From the NCBI GenBank assembly GCA_016191565.1, contig JACPWA010000105.1, forward strand, positions 1 through 14,668: 14,668 bases of DNA. The letters are read 5' to 3'. Within the stretch, counting starts at the first letter, position 1; each line of letters begins with the position of its first letter. Shown piece after piece: positions 13,187 to 14,668 of this stretch. Source of the stretch: Simkania negevensis. GTDB lineage: Bacteria > Chlamydiota > Chlamydiia > Chlamydiales > Simkaniaceae. The position numbers and the translations under genes were made by a program. The notes under the pieces were generated by a model. The model was not told the DNA's origin. It saw nothing but the letters and a program-made list of their open reading frames with translations, and did no database searches.

Positions 13187-14668
13187 ATGAAAACCTTTCA
13201 TCAAAACGTCCCTTTGGAACTCTCCTCTGGAGCTACAGCAAAAGAGGCAGCACAAAGCCTCCATCTCACAGAACCTCATCAAGGTTTAGCGGTGACGATC
13301 AATGATCAATTAAGCGATCTTTCGACTCATCTTAAAGAAGGAGACAAGCTCAAATTTTACCAGTTTGAGGATCCGGAAGGAAAAGAGGTATTCTGGCATA
13401 CCTCTGCCCATGTTTTGGCACAAGCGGTTCTCCGCCTTTACCCCAAAGCTCTTCCTACAATCGGCCCTCCCATCGATCATGGATTTTACTATGATTTTGC
13501 TAATCTTCACCTTTCAGAAGAGGATTTTCTCAAGGTTGAAAAAGAGATCAAAACGATCCTCGCTGAAAACTTCAGACCAGAGCGGGTAGAATTTAAGAAT
13601 AAAAAAGAAGCACTCGAAGCGTTTGGTAAAAACCCTTATAAAAAAGAACTGATTGAAAGCTTTGATGAATCAGCCCCTATCACCGCCTACAGGCAAGGAG
13701 AGTTTTTCGATCTCTGCCGCGGCCCCCACCTTCCTAATATTGGGAAAATCAAAGCCTTTAAGCTCTTAAAAACTTCGGGAGCTTACTGGCGAGGGGACTC
13801 TTCTAAAGAGATGCTCACCCGGGTTTATGCCATCTCTTTTCCAACTAAGGAAGAGCTCAGCCGCTACCTTTTTGTGTTAGAGGAAGCAAAAAGAAGAGAT
13901 CACCGTCTCATTGCTGCTAAGCTTGATCTTTTTTCCTTTAAAGAAGAGGCGCATGCTATGCCTTTTATCCACCCTAAGGGGCTGCGGATTTGGGATAGCC
14001 TCATTAGCTATTGGAAAGAGCTGCATGAGGAAGCAGGTTATGAGATGATCAAAACGCCACAGTTGCTGAGCAAAGAGCTCTGGGAGCGTTCTGGCCATTG
14101 GGAACACTATCAGGAAAACATGTTCATTTGCCAAGAGAAAGAGGAAAAATCATTTGCTCTAAAACCTATGAACTGCCCCGGTTGCATGCTCTACTATCTT
14201 GGAAAGCCACGCAGCTACCGCGATCTCCCTTGGCGAGTCGGCGAGATTGGTCACGTCCATAGAAGAGAACCCTCAGGCGCCCTAAATGGCCTCTTTCGCG
14301 TGCAAAGTTTCCACCAGGATGACGCTCATATTTTTATGAAACCAGAAGATATCTCAGATGAAATTATCGCCATTCTTCATCTCGTAAGTAAGATTTACCA
14401 AGCGTTTGGTCTCGATCACAGAATCGAGCTCTCTACCAGACCAAAAAAATCGATCGGCACTGATCGAGATTGGGAAATCGCAACAAAAGGGCTAAAAGAT
14501 GCTTTGGACTTCTGGGGACATATTTATAAAATCAATGAAGGAGATGGAGCCTTTTATGGCCCCAAAATCGATTTCCATGTACAAGATGCTATAGGGCGCT
14601 CCTGGCAATGCGGTACGATCCAACTTGACATGGCCCTCCCTGAGAAGTTCGACCTTCATTATATGGAC
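13187..14668 (+). CDS. thrS: Threonyl-tRNA synthetase, 5' part (runs off the window end)
   Basis: This enzyme charges tRNA-Thr with threonine and edits mischarged Ser-tRNA-Thr. The ATG at 13187 opens a frame that stays open to the last base: 494 codons of an expected 640 or so. Domains in order are an N-terminal TGS domain (about 1-65), the editing domain with HTSAH (His71, His75) and LCRGPH (Cys177, His181), and the class II catalytic core. The core has KPMNCPGC (zinc ligand Cys330), RREPSGALNGLFRV (motif 2 region), and QDDAHIF (zinc ligand His381). The spacing from Cys330 to His381 equals that of E. coli Cys334 to His385. FYGPKIDFHVQDAIGRSWQCGT follows the consensus. The third zinc His and the anticodon-binding domain lie beyond the window. 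In RVQSFHQDDAH the usual RVRGFTQDDAH is slightly altered. Confidence 0.97.
   Translation, partial: MKTFHQNVPLELSSGATAKEAAQSLHLTEPHQGLAVTINDQLSDLSTHLKEGDKLKFYQFEDPEGKEVFWHTSAHVLAQAVLRLYPKALPTIGPPIDHGFYYDFANLHLSEEDFLKVEKEIKTILAENFRPERVEFKNKKEALEAFGKNPYKKELIESFDESAPITAYRQGEFFDLCRGPHLPNIGKIKAFKLLKTSGAYWRGDSSKEMLTRVYAISFPTKEELSRYLFVLEEAKRRDHRLIAAKLDLFSFKEEAHAMPFIHPKGLRIWDSLISYWKELHEEAGYEMIKTPQLLSKELWERSGHWEHYQENMFICQEKEEKSFALKPMNCPGCMLYYLGKPRSYRDLPWRVGEIGHVHRREPSGALNGLFRVQSFHQDDAHIFMKPEDISDEIIAILHLVSKIYQAFGLDHRIELSTRPKKSIGTDRDWEIATKGLKDALDFWGHIYKINEGDGAFYGPKIDFHVQDAIGRSWQCGTIQLDMALPEKFDLHYMD

Noticed and set aside
13310..14134. Short frames on both strands inside thrS (13310-13510, 13365-13589, 13877-14134)
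   Set aside because: The thrS frame runs open from 13187 through the window end with full synthetase similarity, so these are shadows.

Overview
The window looks like a chromosomal segment of a member of the Chlamydiota, probably an environmental (amoeba- or arthropod-associated) lineage rather than Chlamydia itself. It is AT-rich, with many Lys/Glu-rich proteins. It carries a divergent pair, recC and a YgeD/LplT-type MFS transporter, which I recall as neighbours in Chlamydia trachomatis (recC and ygeD). It also has several envelope or secreted proteins without close household relatives. The species-level assignment is inference; no rRNA or other taxonomic marker is present.

Layout. Positions 1-374 hold the 3' end of an unrecognised plus-strand gene that starts outside the window. 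Convergent to it (463-1188, minus) is an orphan 241-residue protein. After an AT-rich gap of 327 bases comes recC (minus, 4655 to 1516), split into a 149-residue N-terminal piece and a large C-terminal piece by a frame change at about 4206-4242, apparently with internal sequence loss. recB, which I would expect directly downstream, is absent. Divergent from recC is the MFS transporter (4791-6515), whose C-terminal tail resembles a decayed PlsC-type acyltransferase domain. Then come three minus-strand or divergent envelope genes: an outer-membrane beta-barrel protein (6596-7861), a patatin-like phospholipase lipoprotein (7923-8855), and a secreted protein with about ten glycine-rich beta-helix-type repeats (8896-10332, plus). 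The patatin gene and the repeat gene are separated by only 25-40 bases. Next is an 895-residue protein of unknown family (10434-13121, minus) with a papain-like Q..GSC-F-A motif. Last is the 5' part of thrS (13187 to the window end, plus), which shows the editing and zinc-binding motifs of threonyl-tRNA synthetase.

How the genes fit together. recC and thrS are housekeeping genes (recombinational repair and translation). The middle of the window is a cell-envelope and surface cluster: porin, lipoprotein phospholipase, secreted repeat protein and lipid-type transporter. All three convergent gene pairs are separated by a perfect inverted repeat with no T-tract, probably bidirectional terminators. 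No tRNA, rRNA, CRISPR array or insertion sequence was seen.
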